This document shows, one piece after another, positions 37,458 through 46,528 of a stretch of DNA of 64,000 nt. How positions within the stretch are numbered: the first letter of the stretch is position 1; every line of letters begins with the position of its first letter. This DNA comes from Flavobacterium galactosidilyticum (GTDB lineage: Bacteria; Bacteroidota; Bacteroidia; Flavobacteriales; Flavobacteriaceae). The notes below the pieces were generated by a model. That model was given only the letters and a program-made list of their open reading frames with translations. It was not told the origin of the DNA and did not search any database. The translations under genes were made by a program, and so were the position numbers. The stretch is taken from positions 3,321,501 through 3,385,500 of the forward strand of contig NZ_CP087135.1 in the NCBI RefSeq assembly GCF_020911945.1, written 5' to 3'.

Positions 37458-38327
37458 CTAGTCATTGGGTTCGATATGAATTAAAACATGTCCTAATTCA
37501 GGTATTCTTTCTCGTAACGTATCCTTTAGTTTGTGCGCCAAATCGTGGCCTTCTTTTACGGTAATATCCGAGTTTACTGTCGCGTGTAAATCAACGTGAT
37601 ATTTCATTCCAGCTTTTCTAATAAAGCATTTTTCAGTACCTATAATTCCGTCAACTTGTAGTGAAACAGCTCTAATTTTTACTATTAAATCATCGTATAA
37701 ATGCTCATCCATGATTTCGCCCAAAGCAGGTCTGAAAATCTTGTAACTGTTATATAATATAAATCCTGATGCAAATAATGCTGCCCAATCGTCAGCTGCT
37801 TCATAACCATTTCCTAAAAACAAAGCGATTGAAATTCCTACAAATGCCGCTACAGAAGTAATAGCATCGCTTCGATGGTGCCAAGCATCAGCTCTTAGTG
37901 AGGAACTATTTGTTTGCACGCTCCTTCTCATCACTACTCTATATGAGTATTCCTTCCAAATAATGATAGCTCCAAGAACAATTAAAGTCCACGATTTTGG
38001 TAATTGATGTGGAGTTTGAATATTTATTATACTTTCGTAAGCAATTATAGTTGCTGAGGTGATTAAAAAACCTACTACTAAAAAAGTAACAAGTGGCTCA
38101 GCTCTACCGTGACCATAAGGATGATTTTTATCAGCTGGCCTGGCAGAATATTTTATTCCAAACAATACTAATAAAGAGGCAAAAATATCAGTCGTCGATT
38201 CAATTGCATCTGCAATTAGTGCATACGAATTTCCAAAAAAACCAGCCAAGCCTTTTATAATGGCCATACATGTATTTCCTATAATACTAAAATAAGTAGC
38301 CCTTATTGCTGTTTGTACCCTTGACAT
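37458..38327 (-). CDS. Cation diffusion facilitator (CDF) family metal exporter
   Basis: This 289-residue protein has six TM segments in residues 10-205 and a C-terminal cytoplasmic domain (about 210-289). Metal-site residues are visible in ALIADAIESTTDI (TM2) and RADAWHHRSDAITS (TM5), and the loop KNHPYGHGRAEPL is typical. The TM5 His-Asp pair suggests zinc or cadmium, though manganese or iron cannot be excluded. It exchanges the metal for protons at the inner membrane. It is monocistronic. Confidence 0.92.
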   Translation of the reverse strand: MSRVQTAIRATYFSIIGNTCMAIIKGLAGFFGNSYALIADAIESTTDIFASLLVLFGIKYSARPADKNHPYGHGRAEPLVTFLVVGFLITSATIIAYESIINIQTPHQLPKSWTLIVLGAIIIWKEYSYRVVMRRSVQTNSSSLRADAWHHRSDAITSVAAFVGISIALFLGNGYEAADDWAALFASGFILYNSYKIFRPALGEIMDEHLYDDLIVKIRAVSLQVDGIIGTEKCFIRKAGMKYHVDLHATVNSDITVKEGHDLAHKLKDTLRERIPELGHVLIHIEPND

Positions 38328-38433
38328 GCGCTTTGTTATAAAATGAATTTAAAAAAAATCGTTTAAGTAAACCGAACTCAATTTAAAATTGTTCTTGACT
38401 TACTTAAACGAAATTATATGTGATTTAGGTTAT

Positions 38434-39744
38434 TTACTCCCTTACAATTTTAGCTCCAATCGCTCTCAGCCGTTCGTCTATACGCTCGTACCCTCTATCT
38501 ATTTGTTCAATATTTTGAATCGTACTAGTTCCTTTTGCAGAAAGTGCTGCAATTAATAATGAAATTCCAGCTCTAATATCTGGTGATGACATTGTAGTCG
38601 CTTTTAGTTGAGATTCAAAGTTATGTCCCATAACTACAGCACGGTGCGGATCACATAACATGATTTTAGCTCCCATATCGATTAGTTTGTCAACAAAGAA
38701 CAACCTGCTTTCAAACATTTTTTGGTGAATCAAAACGTCACCTTTTGCTTGAGTGGCTATTACAAGAACAATACTCAATAAATCCGGAGTAAATCCAGGC
38801 CATGGAGCATCTGCAATCGTTAGAATTGAACCATCGATATCTGTTTTAACTTCATATCCATTAGTGTGAGCGGGAATATAAATATCATCGCCTCTACGTT
38901 CTAAGGTAATTCCTAATTTTCTAAATGTATTTGGAATCAAACCAAGGTTATCCCAACTAACATTTTTTATAGTAATTTCAGATTTTGTCATAGCAGCTAG
39001 ACCAATCCAGCTTCCTATTTCAACCATATCAGGAAGAATACGGTGTTCACAACCGCCTAAACTCTCCACTCCTTCTATTGTCAGTAAGTTAGATCCTACT
39101 CCAGTAATTTTAGCCCCCATAGAGTTTAACATCTTACACAATTGCTGTAAGTAAGGCTCACAAGCAGCATTGTAAACCGTTGTTATTCCTTTAGCTAAAA
39201 CAGCAGCCATAACAATATTAGCAGTACCAGTTACAGATGCTTCATCTAATAACATGGCAGCTCCAGTCAATCCTTCAGGTGCTTCAACACCATAAAAATG
39301 ATCTTCTCTATTATATCTAAATTTAGCACCAAGATTGATAAAACCTTCAAAATGGGTATCTAATCTTCTGCGTCCTATTTTATCTCCACCTGGTTTTGGA
39401 ATATATCCTTTTCCAAAACGTGCTAAAAGTGGACCTACAATCATAATCGAACCTCGCAACGAACCGCCTTCTTTTTTGAATGCTTCTGTTTCAAGATATC
39501 CCATATTAACCTCATCCGACTGGAATGTGTAAGAACCAGGTCCATTTTTTTGTATTTTAACTCCTAAATTTCCTAAAAGCGTAATCAGTTTATTGATGTC
39601 AATAATATCAGGAATATTATTGATTGTAACTATTTCAGGAGTTAAAAGAACGGCACATAAAATTTGTAACGCTTCATTTTTTGCACCTTGTGGCGTGATT
39701 TCACCTTTTAGACTTGCACCGCCTTCTATTTTGAAAATTCCCAT
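38434..39744 (-). CDS. murA: UDP-N-acetylglucosamine 1-carboxyvinyltransferase with Asp in place of the active-site Cys
   Basis: This 436-residue enzyme makes the first committed step of peptidoglycan synthesis, adding enolpyruvate to UDP-GlcNAc. Family motifs include GAKNEALQILCAVLLTPE, RGSIMIVGPLLARFGKG and the C-terminal SSPDIRAGISLLIAAL. In the mobile active-site loop, PKPGGDKIGRRRLDTH, Asp121 (codon at 39382-39384) stands where most bacteria have the Cys that fosfomycin alkylates. It is probably the last gene of the operon DUF493-DUF4290-murA. Confidence 0.96.
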   Translation of the reverse strand: MGIFKIEGGASLKGEITPQGAKNEALQILCAVLLTPEIVTINNIPDIIDINKLITLLGNLGVKIQKNGPGSYTFQSDEVNMGYLETEAFKKEGGSLRGSIMIVGPLLARFGKGYIPKPGGDKIGRRRLDTHFEGFINLGAKFRYNREDHFYGVEAPEGLTGAAMLLDEASVTGTANIVMAAVLAKGITTVYNAACEPYLQQLCKMLNSMGAKITGVGSNLLTIEGVESLGGCEHRILPDMVEIGSWIGLAAMTKSEITIKNVSWDNLGLIPNTFRKLGITLERRGDDIYIPAHTNGYEVKTDIDGSILTIADAPWPGFTPDLLSIVLVIATQAKGDVLIHQKMFESRLFFVDKLIDMGAKIMLCDPHRAVVMGHNFESQLKATTMSSPDIRAGISLLIAALSAKGTSTIQNIEQIDRGYERIDERLRAIGAKIVRE

Positions 39745-39826
39745 TTTATTTTTTTAGTTTTATTAGTATAAATTAATGAGCTAAAAATTGCAACTAAAAA
39801 TATTTAGCCATCAACTAATACCAGTT

Positions 39827-40552
39827 TTACAAAGGTTTTCTATTTTGATTTTTGTGAGTAGGATTTGGCTTCCCTGTTTTTGAATTCTTATTACTAAGAA
39901 TTTTTGGTTGCCCTACTGGTAAGATTTTATTAGAAACTCTTTTATTGGTTCTCAATAAATCAGTAGTGTTTAATAACTCCTCTTCACTCTGTAATAAATT
40001 CAATTTTCCATCAGATAGTTCGTATAAATGTTCGAAAATAACATCATCTTTCACAGTATCTTTATTCCAACTCAAATAGGATTTCTTCATGTGATTGGCA
40101 ATTACTTTTACTAAAGCATTTTTCATCTCACCCTCTTCCCATTTATTAGCAACATCAATCATATATTTAATGTTGTTACCATAAAACCTGTATTTGGGAA
40201 AATTCTGCGGATATTTTAACACATCAGGTTTCAATTGCAACACTTCACGAGATGGAATTGGATATGGCGAATCAGCAACTAATTTAAAATCAGACATAAT
40301 AAAAAGCTGATCCCATAATTTGTGCTGAAAATCTAGTACATCACGCAAATGAGGATTCAAACTCCCCATCACTTGTATAATGTATTTTGCAGCTTTGTTG
40401 CGCTCTACATCATCCTCAATTTTAGTAGCTTGATCAATTAATTTTTGCAAATGACGTCCATACTCTGGAATAATTAAATGCGATCGCTCAGCATTGTATT
40501 CCAAATGATGAACCACATCGTTTGCAACTTCTTTAATATATTTTGAATTCAT
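39827..40552 (-). CDS. DUF4290 family protein
   Basis: This 241-residue cytoplasmic protein begins NSKYIKEVANDVVHHLEYNA and has the family block IPEYGRHLQKLIDQA followed by LNPHLRDVLDFQHKLWDQLF. Its C-terminus is basic and rich in Asn and Lys. DUF4290 is restricted to Bacteroidota and its function is unknown. It lies 82 bases upstream of murA on the same strand, a conserved pairing that suggests a link to cell-wall synthesis; the link is inference. Confidence 0.85.
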   Translation of the reverse strand: MNSKYIKEVANDVVHHLEYNAERSHLIIPEYGRHLQKLIDQATKIEDDVERNKAAKYIIQVMGSLNPHLRDVLDFQHKLWDQLFIMSDFKLVADSPYPIPSREVLQLKPDVLKYPQNFPKYRFYGNNIKYMIDVANKWEEGEMKNALVKVIANHMKKSYLSWNKDTVKDDVIFEHLYELSDGKLNLLQSEEELLNTTDLLRTNKRVSNKILPVGQPKILSNKNSKTGKPNPTHKNQNRKPL

Positions 40553-40637
40553 ATTCGAATTTATAATTTTTAACTTTATTGATACCTACGGCATGAATTA
40601 TAATAATTCAACGCTAATCTATAAAAGTATATTTTAT

Positions 40638-40922
40638 TTAAAGGGAAACAATACCTTCAATTGTAGAAACTTCAAGGTATTTATCTACTATTTCTTGGGA
40701 ATCTTTCATTGTAACATCAATAGAAATACTAGTAAACTTTCCTGTTTTGGATTTTTTAGTATTTATAACCGCGCCCATACAATCAAAAGCCTCTTCTACG
40801 CGCTTAATTTTCTCATCATCAGTAGGCACAATAAATTTAAATAAGTATATCGCTGGCCAAGTATTACTATTGTCCAACTCTACTTTTAATCTATCGTAGA
40901 ATTCTTTAGTTTTCTGATCCAT
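40638..40922 (-). CDS. DUF493 family protein (YbeD-like)
   Basis: This 94-residue protein has the ACT-like DUF493 fold, with WPAIYLFKFIVPTDDEKIKR and a beta strand FTSISIDVTMKDSQEIVDKY. In E. coli the relative YbeD sits beside lipoate genes; the function is unknown. It is the first gene of the probable DUF493-DUF4290-murA operon, and CAAATATA at 40942-40949 (TATATTTG on its own strand) can be its -7 element. Confidence 0.85.
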   Translation of the reverse strand: MDQKTKEFYDRLKVELDNSNTWPAIYLFKFIVPTDDEKIKRVEEAFDCMGAVINTKKSKTGKFTSISIDVTMKDSQEIVDKYLEVSTIEGIVSL

Positions 40923-40941
40923 TTTCTATTTTAAATAAGGG

Positions 40942-40949
40942 CAAATATA
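40942..40949 (-). promoter_or_regulatory. -7 element of the DUF493-DUF4290-murA operon
   Basis: TATATTTG on the minus strand, 19 bases before the DUF493 ATG. No TTG is found at the standard distance. Confidence 0.5.
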
Positions 40950-41043
40950 CGGTTTCATTAGTAAATTATGAATTATGAAATATGATTTTTTGCTTATTAC
41001 TATTTTAAAAGCAATGATTTTTTCAAATTCCAATAAGTTTAAG

Positions 41044-41051
41044 TAAATTTG
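41044..41051 (+). promoter_or_regulatory. -7 element of the AAA kinase-recQ-fmt genes
   Basis: TAAATTTG ends 17 bases before the GTG start at 41069. TTTC rather than TTTG stands near the -33 position. Confidence 0.5.
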
Positions 41052-41068
41052 CGCCTTATTTTTCAAAA

Positions 41069-41608
41069 GTGCAAACAAAAATCATAGTTATTATTGGCGG
41101 TCCTGGAACAGGTAAAACCACTATCATAGATGGATTAGTCGCTAAAGGACATTGTTGTTATCCCGAAATTTCTCGGGAAGTAACTTTGGAAGCAAAAAAG
41201 CAAGGCATCGAACAGTTGTTTCTTGAAAAACCTTTATTATTTAGCGAATTACTACTTGAAGGTAGAAAAAAGCAATTTCAAAATGCTTCAAATGAGTCTT
41301 GTGAAGTAGTATTTATCGACAGAGGAATTCCTGATGTTTTGGCCTACATGCACTATATAGGTGATAGCTATCCTGCCACTTTTGATGCTGCTTGTCGCGA
41401 ACATTTATATTCAAAAATCTTTATTCTTCCACCGTGGGAAGAAATTTACATCAGTGATGAAGCTCGCTATGAAAACTTCGAACAAGCAAAACTAATTAAT
41501 AAACATCTTATAGAAACCTACCGAAATTACGGCTACGAGTTAATAGAAGTGCCAAAAGATACCATGGATAACAGAATTCTTTTTATCTTAGAGGAAATTT
41601 CTAAATAA
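41069..41608 (+). CDS. AAA family P-loop ATPase (AAA_28, nucleoside-kinase-like)
   Basis: This 179-residue protein starts at GTG and opens with the P-loop IIGGPGTGKTTIIDGL. A lid-like segment and the motif VFIDRGIPDVLAYMHYIG (about residue 90) resemble small NTPases of the AAA_28 type, some of which are ribosylnicotinamide or nucleoside kinases. No other domain is present. It is the first of three tightly spaced + strand genes with recQ and fmt. The substrate is unknown. Confidence 0.8.
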   Translation: MQTKIIVIIGGPGTGKTTIIDGLVAKGHCCYPEISREVTLEAKKQGIEQLFLEKPLLFSELLLEGRKKQFQNASNESCEVVFIDRGIPDVLAYMHYIGDSYPATFDAACREHLYSKIFILPPWEEIYISDEARYENFEQAKLINKHLIETYRNYGYELIEVPKDTMDNRILFILEEISK

Positions 41609-41666
41609 TTTACGAGTTTAGAATTAACTTTTTGGGATATTTAGAATGATCTGAAACTTGTAATCT

Positions 41667-43562
41667 ATGCCAGAAGCAGTAGCGCTACTCCAAAAATATT
41701 GGAAACACAATAAATTTAGATCGCTTCAAAAAGAAATTATCACGTCAGTTTTAAAAGGGCATGATACTTTTGCATTGATGCCTACCGGAGGGGGAAAATC
41801 AGTTTGCTTCCAGATTCCGGCTTTAATGAATGACGGTATTTGCTTGGTGATTTCACCACTAGTGGCACTAATGAAAGATCAAGTAGCTAATTTACAAAAG
41901 CGCAACATCAAAGCGATTGCGCTAACTGGCGGTATCCGTTCAGAAGAAATGATTGATTTGCTCGACAATTGTCAATTTGGGAATTATAAATTTCTTTATC
42001 TATCACCAGAAAGACTTCAATCCGATTGGATTTTAGAACGAATAAAAAATCTACCTATTAATTTAATCACAATCGATGAAGCACATTGCGTATCGCAATG
42101 GGGGCATGATTTTCGTCCTGCTTACTTAAAGATTTCTGAATTAAAGAAACATTTCCCAAAAACACCTTTTCTAGCTCTGACAGCTACAGCAACTCCAAGA
42201 GTAAAAAAGGATATAATCACCGAGCTAGGTTTACATGAACCAAAAATATTTGAGAAGTCGTTCGCCAGAGAAAACATAGCTTATATGGTATTTGAAGTCG
42301 AAGATAAACTTTTTAGGATAGAACAAATCCTAAAGAAAAACCCACAAACTTCTATAATATATGTTCGAAATAGAAAATCATGTTTAGAAATTTCGTCCCA
42401 ATTACAATCATTAGGATTTAAAGCAACGTATTATCACGGTGGACTTTCGTCCAAAGAAAAAGATAAAAATATGCAATCTTGGATGGATGAAGAGGTCCAA
42501 GTAATTGTAGCAACAAATGCTTTTGGGATGGGAATTGACAAAGCCAATGTAAAAACCGTTATTCATATCCAACTACCAGAAAACCTGGAAAATTATTATC
42601 AAGAAGCAGGTCGAGCTGGCCGTAATGGCGAAAGAGCTTTTGCAATATTATTGACTAGTCCATCTGATATTATTCAGGCAGAAAATCAGTTTATCAATAT
42701 TCTTGCTGACAAAAAGTTTTTAAATGTGATGTATTTAAAGCTTAATAATTATTTTCAAATCGCGTATGGCGAAGGAATCAACGAACAATTCACTTTCAAT
42801 TTGCATCGCTTTTGTTTGAAATACGACTTCCCTACATTGAAAACATATAACGCTCTACAATTCCTGGATCGTCAAGGAATTATTACTTTATCTCAAGAAT
42901 TTTCAGAAAAAATCACATTGCAATTCCTTATTCCATCTAAAGAAGTAATGCGATATATGAGTTTGAATCAAAATGACGAAGAGATTATGTTGGCCATATT
43001 ACGAACGTATCCTGGAATTTATGAAATGCAAACAGCTTTTAATTTAAAGTTAATAGCAAAAAAATCAAATCATAAAGAATCTGAAGTCCTAGCCGTTTTA
43101 TATAAACTAAAAGAAAAAGAAATTATAGATTATCACTCTAAAAATAATGATGCAACCATACTATTTAATGAAATTCGTGAAGATGAGCGAACAATAAGTA
43201 GGGTTTCAAAACATTTAGAGAACCAAAATCAGTTAAAAAAAGAGCAGCTTCAAGCGGTTATTAATTATGTTAATGAAAAATCAGTGTGTAAAAATAAATT
43301 GATTTTAAATTACTTTGGCGAAAAATCAGCTATTGACTGCGGTATTTGTTCGTTCTGTATTACCAAGAAAATTAAGAAAAAAGACGTTACATTACTTTCA
43401 AAAGAAATAATCACCTTGTTACAAACAGAAGATTTGAATTCGAGAGATATTCAAAATAAAACAAAAAACAGTGCAGATGAAGTTATCTTTGTACTGCAGG
43501 AGTTGTTAGAAAACAATACAATTTTGGTTAAACCAAATAATAAATATACTTTAAGATACTAA
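41667..43562 (+). CDS. recQ: RecQ family ATP-dependent DNA helicase
   Basis: This 631-residue 3'-5' helicase has the motif set of RecQ: the zero motif FRSLQKEIITSVLKG, Walker A MPTGGGKSVCFQ, the DEAH box TIDEAHCVSQWGHDFRP, ALTATATP, and motif VI QEAGRAGRNGE. The zinc-binding cysteines appear late (CKNKLILNYFG and DCGICSFC, about residues 535-560), followed by a short winged-helix end. No HRDC domain is visible, so this is the shorter RecQ type. It works in repair and recombination. Its stop overlaps the fmt start by one base. Confidence 0.92.
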   Translation: MPEAVALLQKYWKHNKFRSLQKEIITSVLKGHDTFALMPTGGGKSVCFQIPALMNDGICLVISPLVALMKDQVANLQKRNIKAIALTGGIRSEEMIDLLDNCQFGNYKFLYLSPERLQSDWILERIKNLPINLITIDEAHCVSQWGHDFRPAYLKISELKKHFPKTPFLALTATATPRVKKDIITELGLHEPKIFEKSFARENIAYMVFEVEDKLFRIEQILKKNPQTSIIYVRNRKSCLEISSQLQSLGFKATYYHGGLSSKEKDKNMQSWMDEEVQVIVATNAFGMGIDKANVKTVIHIQLPENLENYYQEAGRAGRNGERAFAILLTSPSDIIQAENQFINILADKKFLNVMYLKLNNYFQIAYGEGINEQFTFNLHRFCLKYDFPTLKTYNALQFLDRQGIITLSQEFSEKITLQFLIPSKEVMRYMSLNQNDEEIMLAILRTYPGIYEMQTAFNLKLIAKKSNHKESEVLAVLYKLKEKEIIDYHSKNNDATILFNEIREDERTISRVSKHLENQNQLKKEQLQAVINYVNEKSVCKNKLILNYFGEKSAIDCGICSFCITKKIKKKDVTLLSKEIITLLQTEDLNSRDIQNKTKNSADEVIFVLQELLENNTILVKPNNKYTLRY

Positions 43563-44509
43563 TGGAAAAATTACGAATTGTTTTTATGGGAACTCCAGAG
43601 TTTGCTGTGGGAATTCTCGATACAATAATCAAGAACAACTATGAAGTTGTAGGCGTTATTACCGCTGCAGACAAACCAGCTGGTCGAGGGCAAAAATTAA
43701 AATATTCTGCTGTAAAAGAATATGCACTAGCAAACAACCTAACGCTACTGCAACCAACCAACTTAAAAGACGAAGATTTTTTAAATGAATTAAACGCATT
43801 GAATGCAAACTTGCAAATTGTAGTTGCCTTTAGAATGTTACCAAAAGTGGTTTGGGAAATGCCTTCTTTAGGCACTTTTAACCTTCATGCTTCACTCCTA
43901 CCTAATTATCGTGGTGCAGCACCAATAAATTGGGCTATAATAAACGGAGAAACTAAAACAGGAGTCACTACTTTTTTTATAGATGATAAAATTGACACTG
44001 GTGCCATGATTTTAAATTCTGAAATAGCAATTGACGAAAACGAAAATGCAGGACAATTACACGATCGATTAATGAATTTAGGAAGTACTACTGTAGTTGA
44101 CACTTTAGAGTTGATACAAAAAGGAGATCTAACAACAATAGTACAAAAAGATAATGCTGATATCAAAACAGCGTACAAACTCAACAAGGAAAATTGCAAA
44201 ATAGATTGGTCAAAGCCAGCAGTAGAAATAAATAATCTAATTCGAGGATTAAGTCCGTACCCTGCTGCTTGGTGTTTTTTTACTGACAAAAGCGAAGAGC
44301 TAACCGTGAAAATTTATGAATCTAAAATCCTTATTGAAGAGCATAATCACAGTATAGGTTCTGTAATTTGCACGAAAAAAGAAATGAAAGTTACCGTAAA
44401 AGATGGATATATTCAAATATTGCAAATACAATTTCCAGGCAAGAAGAAAATGAGCACCGCAGAATTATTAAATGGCATTTCTTTTTCACTTGATACAAAA
44501 GCTTATTAA
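43562..44509 (+). CDS. fmt: Methionyl-tRNA formyltransferase
   Basis: This 315-residue enzyme formylates initiator Met-tRNA with 10-formyl-THF. Motifs: RIVFMGTPEFAVGILD at the N-terminus, the catalytic block FNLHASLLPNYRGAAPINWA (Asn, His) and later FFIDDKIDTGAMI with the catalytic Asp. The C-terminal OB-fold-like domain (from about 205) is intact. The ATG overlaps the last base of the recQ stop codon, implying translational coupling. Length is normal. Confidence 0.96.
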   Translation: MEKLRIVFMGTPEFAVGILDTIIKNNYEVVGVITAADKPAGRGQKLKYSAVKEYALANNLTLLQPTNLKDEDFLNELNALNANLQIVVAFRMLPKVVWEMPSLGTFNLHASLLPNYRGAAPINWAIINGETKTGVTTFFIDDKIDTGAMILNSEIAIDENENAGQLHDRLMNLGSTTVVDTLELIQKGDLTTIVQKDNADIKTAYKLNKENCKIDWSKPAVEINNLIRGLSPYPAAWCFFTDKSEELTVKIYESKILIEEHNHSIGSVICTKKEMKVTVKDGYIQILQIQFPGKKKMSTAELLNGISFSLDTKAY

Positions 44510-44614
44510 CATCAACAAAAACGGGGGTTTGTTAAGTTTAATATCAAAAAACGATTCATTTATCAACAAAAAAAATAAGTTATCAACAAAATAAATTAAA
44601 TTAACACAAAACAC

Positions 44615-44644
44615 TTGCAAGGAACGTATTTCCTACTAAATTTG
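44615..44644 (+). promoter_or_regulatory. Promoter of the HU gene
   Basis: TTG (44615-44617), exactly 19 bases, then TAAATTTG (44637-44644): a textbook Bacteroidota promoter 43 bases before the ATG, as expected for an abundant protein. Confidence 0.85.
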
Positions 44645-44687
44645 CGTATCAACAATTTGTATAACCAACAATTAATAACTATTTATT

Positions 44688-44960
44688 ATGAACAAATCAG
44701 AATTAATCGATGCTATAGCTGCTGACGCAGGAATTACAAAAGCTGCAGCAAAATTAGCTTTAGAGTCATTTTTAGGAAATGTAGGAGAGACTCTTAAAAA
44801 AGGTGGAAGAGTATCTTTAGTAGGTTTCGGATCATGGTCTGTTTCTGCTAGAGCTGCTAGAGATGGTAGAAATCCTCAAACAGGAAAGACTATCCAAATA
44901 GCTGCTAAAAACGTAGTGAAATTTAAAGCAGGTGCTGAATTAGAAGGAGCAGTAAACTAA
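44688..44960 (+). CDS. hup: HU-type DNA-binding protein
   Basis: This 90-residue histone-like protein begins [20 protein letters not shown] and has the HU/IHF signature [20 protein letters not shown] in the DNA-contacting arm. HU dimers bend and compact DNA. It is monocistronic with a consensus promoter and a strong terminator, in line with high expression. Confidence 0.96.
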   Translation: MNKSELIDAIAADAGITKAAAKLALESFLGNVGETLKKGGRVSLVGFGSWSVSARAARDGRNPQTGKTIQIAAKNVVKFKAGAELEGAVN

Positions 44961-44981
44961 TTTTACCCCTCTTATATAATT

Positions 44982-45008
44982 AAAACCTTCCATCTGGGAG
45001 GTTTTTTT
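44982..45008 (+). terminator. Terminator of the HU gene
   Basis: AAAACCTTCC (44982-44991) and GGGAGGTTTT (44996-45005) pair with one G-U around an ATCT loop, followed by T. Confidence 0.85.
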
Positions 45009-45077
45009 ATACGTTTTATCGATTTTATTTGCCAATATTATAATAAAAAAACTAAATTTATTAAAAAATAGAATCAG

Positions 45078-45638
45078 ATGATTACAGATAAATTAAAAAA
45101 AGGACATTTGCTTATTGCAGAGCCTACAACGATAGGAGATTTATCATTCAATAGATCTGTTATTTTATTAGCTGACTATAACGAAGAAGGTTCTATTGGC
45201 TTTATTATCAACAAACCCTTAAAGTACACTATACACGATTTAGTACCAGAAATTGCTGCACGCTTCAAGATTTATAATGGAGGACCTGTTGAGCAAGACA
45301 ATCTCTATTTTATTCACAACATTCCTGAGCTAATTCCTAACAGCATTGAAATATCAAACGGTATTTATTGGGGAGGCGATTTTGAATCAACAAAGGAGCT
45401 CATTAACAAAGGTCAAATAAACAACACCAACATTCGATTTTTCTTAGGATACACCGGTTGGAGTGAAAAACAATTAGAAAGCGAAATGGAGAGCCATTCC
45501 TGGATTATTAACTCTAATAGTTACGAGAATAAAATCATAGGAAAGTCAGCTACACACTTCTGGAAAGAACAAATAAAAGAATTAGGAGGAGACTATCTAA
45601 TCTGGCTAAATGCGCCAGAAAATCCATATTTGAACTAA
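45078..45638 (+). CDS. YqgE/AlgH family protein
   Basis: This 186-residue protein has the YqgE/AlgH pattern: KKGHLLIAEPTTIGDLSFNR, SVILLADYNEEGSIGFIINK and YNGGPVEQDNLYFIH, later RFFLGYTGWSEKQLE. The family is called a transcriptional regulator on old AlgH data, but its molecular role is uncertain. It ends in a four-base overlap with the convergent aminotransferase gene. Confidence 0.92.
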   Translation: MITDKLKKGHLLIAEPTTIGDLSFNRSVILLADYNEEGSIGFIINKPLKYTIHDLVPEIAARFKIYNGGPVEQDNLYFIHNIPELIPNSIEISNGIYWGGDFESTKELINKGQINNTNIRFFLGYTGWSEKQLESEMESHSWIINSNSYENKIIGKSATHFWKEQIKELGGDYLIWLNAPENPYLN

Positions 45639-46474
45639 CTAGCACTTATCATTTCATTAAGTTCCTCTAACAATTGAGTAGAAACTTTAGTCGCAAAGCT
45701 TTTTTTACGATATTGTGTTATAGGCTGAATACCTTTGATAACATTAGTTATGAATAATTCATCCGCTTTTTGTAAATCAAATGGAGATATCACCTCTTCA
45801 ACTATTTCTAAATTTTCTATTTTTTTTGCCATATTTAGAATTTGCTTTCTCATTACTCCATTCAAGCAACCCTCGGAAACTGGTGGAGTAATTAGTTTAG
45901 TGCCCAGTAGCATAAAGATGTTTCCTTGTAAAGCTTCAACAACATTCTTACTATCATTTAGCAGCAAACAATTATCTAAGCCGTTTTCATCTGCAAAAAT
46001 ACTTCCTGTTATATTTATGATTTTATTAGTTGATTTAATTGACGACAGCAATTGTTTTGTGATATAGAAATCTTTGTACAAATCTACCTCGTAATGCTGC
46101 TTTTCAAATGAATAAGATACATTTTCAAGCGCTACAGCATTAATCAAAAAAGAAACCGTATTATCTAGAGGTAAATAATAACCTCCATCGTTTCGATACA
46201 CTGTAATTCGCGCACGAGAAGATGCAGATAATGAATTCGCGTTTACGACAGAAAGAATCTGCTCTTCGAAATATTCCATTGTAAAGTTCATTGGAATTTC
46301 CATTCGAACCACTCGCATAGAGGACATTAATCTAAAATAATGATCCTCTAAGAAAAGAATTTTATTGTTTATTATTTTAACCGTTTCAAAAACCCCATCA
46401 CCATATAAAAAAGCACGGTTTTGAGTCAATACATTTGCATCCTTAGAAAGGATAGATCCATTAAAATTAATCAT
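45635..46474 (-). CDS. Class IV PLP-dependent aminotransferase (PabC/IlvE-like)
   Basis: This 279-residue PLP enzyme has the class IV pattern: an N-terminal NGSILSKDANVLTQNRAFLYGDGVFET and the PLP-binding Lys in LLSSIKSTNKI. The segment GLDNCLLLNDSKNVVEALQG resembles the conserved region of 4-amino-4-deoxychorismate lyase and branched-chain or D-amino acid aminotransferases. Which of these it is cannot be told from sequence. It overlaps the convergent YqgE gene by four bases. Its ATG abuts the T-run of a hairpin (46475-46501). Confidence 0.88.
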   Translation of the reverse strand: MINFNGSILSKDANVLTQNRAFLYGDGVFETVKIINNKILFLEDHYFRLMSSMRVVRMEIPMNFTMEYFEEQILSVVNANSLSASSRARITVYRNDGGYYLPLDNTVSFLINAVALENVSYSFEKQHYEVDLYKDFYITKQLLSSIKSTNKIINITGSIFADENGLDNCLLLNDSKNVVEALQGNIFMLLGTKLITPPVSEGCLNGVMRKQILNMAKKIENLEIVEEVISPFDLQKADELFITNVIKGIQPITQYRKKSFATKVSTQLLEELNEMISAS

Positions 46475-46501
46475 AAAAAAAGCCCTAAGTAAATTTAGGG
46501 C
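46475..46501 (-). terminator. Terminator of the START-like gene, abutting the aminotransferase start
   Basis: On the minus strand GCCCTAA and TTAGGGC form a perfect 7-bp stem with a six-base loop, followed by seven T directly before the aminotransferase ATG. TATATTTG (46508-46501, minus), a -7 match, overlaps its upstream edge, so the same hairpin would also lie at the start of the aminotransferase transcript. Confidence 0.75.
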
Positions 46502-46528
46502 AAATATAAGTCATAAAATATGATTTTT

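Noticed and set aside
43906..44289. A 127-codon frame antisense to fmt
   Set aside because: The fmt frame has all catalytic motifs; the antisense frame has none and is a mirror of it.
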